A stretch of 64,000 bases of DNA. Origin: Halalkalibacter suaedae (lineage in GTDB: Bacteria; Bacillota; Bacilli; Bacillales; Bacillaceae_D). The stretch is taken from positions 62,001-126,000 of the forward strand of contig NZ_JAGKSQ010000008.1 in the NCBI RefSeq assembly GCF_017939705.1, in the 5' to 3' direction. The notes below the pieces were generated by a model. That model ran no database searches. It was not told the origin of the DNA and saw only the letters and a program-made list of their open reading frames with translations. This document shows positions 63,744 to 64,000 of the stretch, one piece after another. A program made the position numbers and the translations under genes. Every line of letters starts with the position of its first letter. The stretch's first letter is position 1.

Positions 63744-64000
63744 TTGAATATACAAATTACAAAACCAGCACTACAATGGTTTAAAGATGAATTTAACTTA
63801 AAGGGAGAAGGGGAATATATTCGTTTCTTCGCTAGATACGGGGGATGTGGCTCAATTCAAAGTGGATTTTCACTAGGGATTAGTCAAGAAAGTCCTTCTG
63901 TTGTCGGTACTCAGGTAGAAGAGGATGGAACGATTTTTTTCATTGAGGAAAAGGATTTATGGTATTTTAAAAATCAAAATCTTAAAGTGAAATATAGTCG
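63744..64000 (+). CDS. yneR: HesB/YneR-like protein (cut by window edge)
   Basis: About 85 residues visible: MNIQITKPALQWFKDEFNLK, YIRFFARYGGCGSIQSGFSL, GISQES, then FIEEKDLWYFKNQNLKVKYS. Cysteine (GGCG) stands where the two relatives in this window use Sec. Matches YneR, which B. subtilis encodes near yneQ. TTG start after GAGGGAG. Continues beyond the window. Confidence 0.85.
   Translation, partial: MNIQITKPALQWFKDEFNLKGEGEYIRFFARYGGCGSIQSGFSLGISQESPSVVGTQVEEDGTIFFIEEKDLWYFKNQNLKVKYS

Noticed and set aside
1-64000. CRISPR arrays, rRNA genes, prophage
   Set aside because: No regularly spaced repeats, no rRNA sequence and no phage structural genes were seen.

Overview
The window comes from an AT-rich, endospore-forming, motile member of the Bacillaceae. 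The evidence is small acid-soluble spore proteins (SspO, SspP, SspN, Tlp) around an acnA/citB-type aconitase, two CotF-like coat proteins, CheV, YkuI-, YneP-, YneQ-, YppG- and FbpB-like proteins, LtaS, and Bacillus-type ribosome binding sites with common TTG/GTG starts. The order around aconitase (sspP-sspO, acnA, sspN, yneP, tlp, yneQ, with a yneR-like gene at the far end) resembles the citB neighbourhood of Bacillus subtilis.

Layout. 0-4 kb: galacturonate catabolism (LacI-type regulator cut by the window edge, uxaA, uxaB). 4-24 kb: mostly single genes for envelope, stress and transport, including a ferritin-like/cupin fusion, two CotF-like proteins, an LtaS-type synthase beside a UgtP-like glycolipid glycosyltransferase, a large-subunit catalase, a CNNM/CBS transporter, a SurA-N-like lipoprotein, a divergent SDR/TetR pair and two MFS carriers. 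24.8-30.5 kb: an ECF sigma factor and RskA-like anti-sigma, then a tandem-duplicated histidine-containing wall-anchored protein and its probable sortase. An IS1595-family element (26221-28052) with terminal inverted repeats, an 8-bp target duplication and a passenger gene has inserted between the two halves.

30.6-39.4 kb: a complete selenocysteine locus. It has tRNA-Sec, selB, a SenB/GLT1D1-like glycosyltransferase, a PhnD/E/C-like ABC importer, selD (itself read through an in-frame UGA), a SelW-like selenoprotein gene and selA. Two further UGA-containing genes at 58.8 and 61.1 kb encode HesB/IscA-like selenoproteins, and a third HesB-like gene with cysteine (YneR-like) runs off the right end. 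Four genes in the window therefore contain an internal UGA that ordinary gene calling would cut short or miss. Each is followed by a hairpin in the position expected for a bacterial SECIS.

39.4-64 kb: the aconitase/spore-protein cluster, membrane proteins (DUF421, VanZ, VTT, EamA), a tandem AAA ATPase, nadE, a PHP-domain hydrolase, an RNase H-like protein, metA, a YkuI-like EAL protein, an Hsp20, an M19 dipeptidase, a second SurA-N-like lipoprotein and cheV. Long imperfect palindromes related in sequence lie in at least four intergenic gaps, with a fifth GC-rich relative near 50.5 kb. A separate 20-25 base motif occurs four times upstream of the sortase.

The most promising candidate for a little-described system is the selenium locus: a selenosugar-synthase-like glycosyltransferase and a phosphonate-type importer are placed inside a Sec-decoding operon without the other selenoneine genes.
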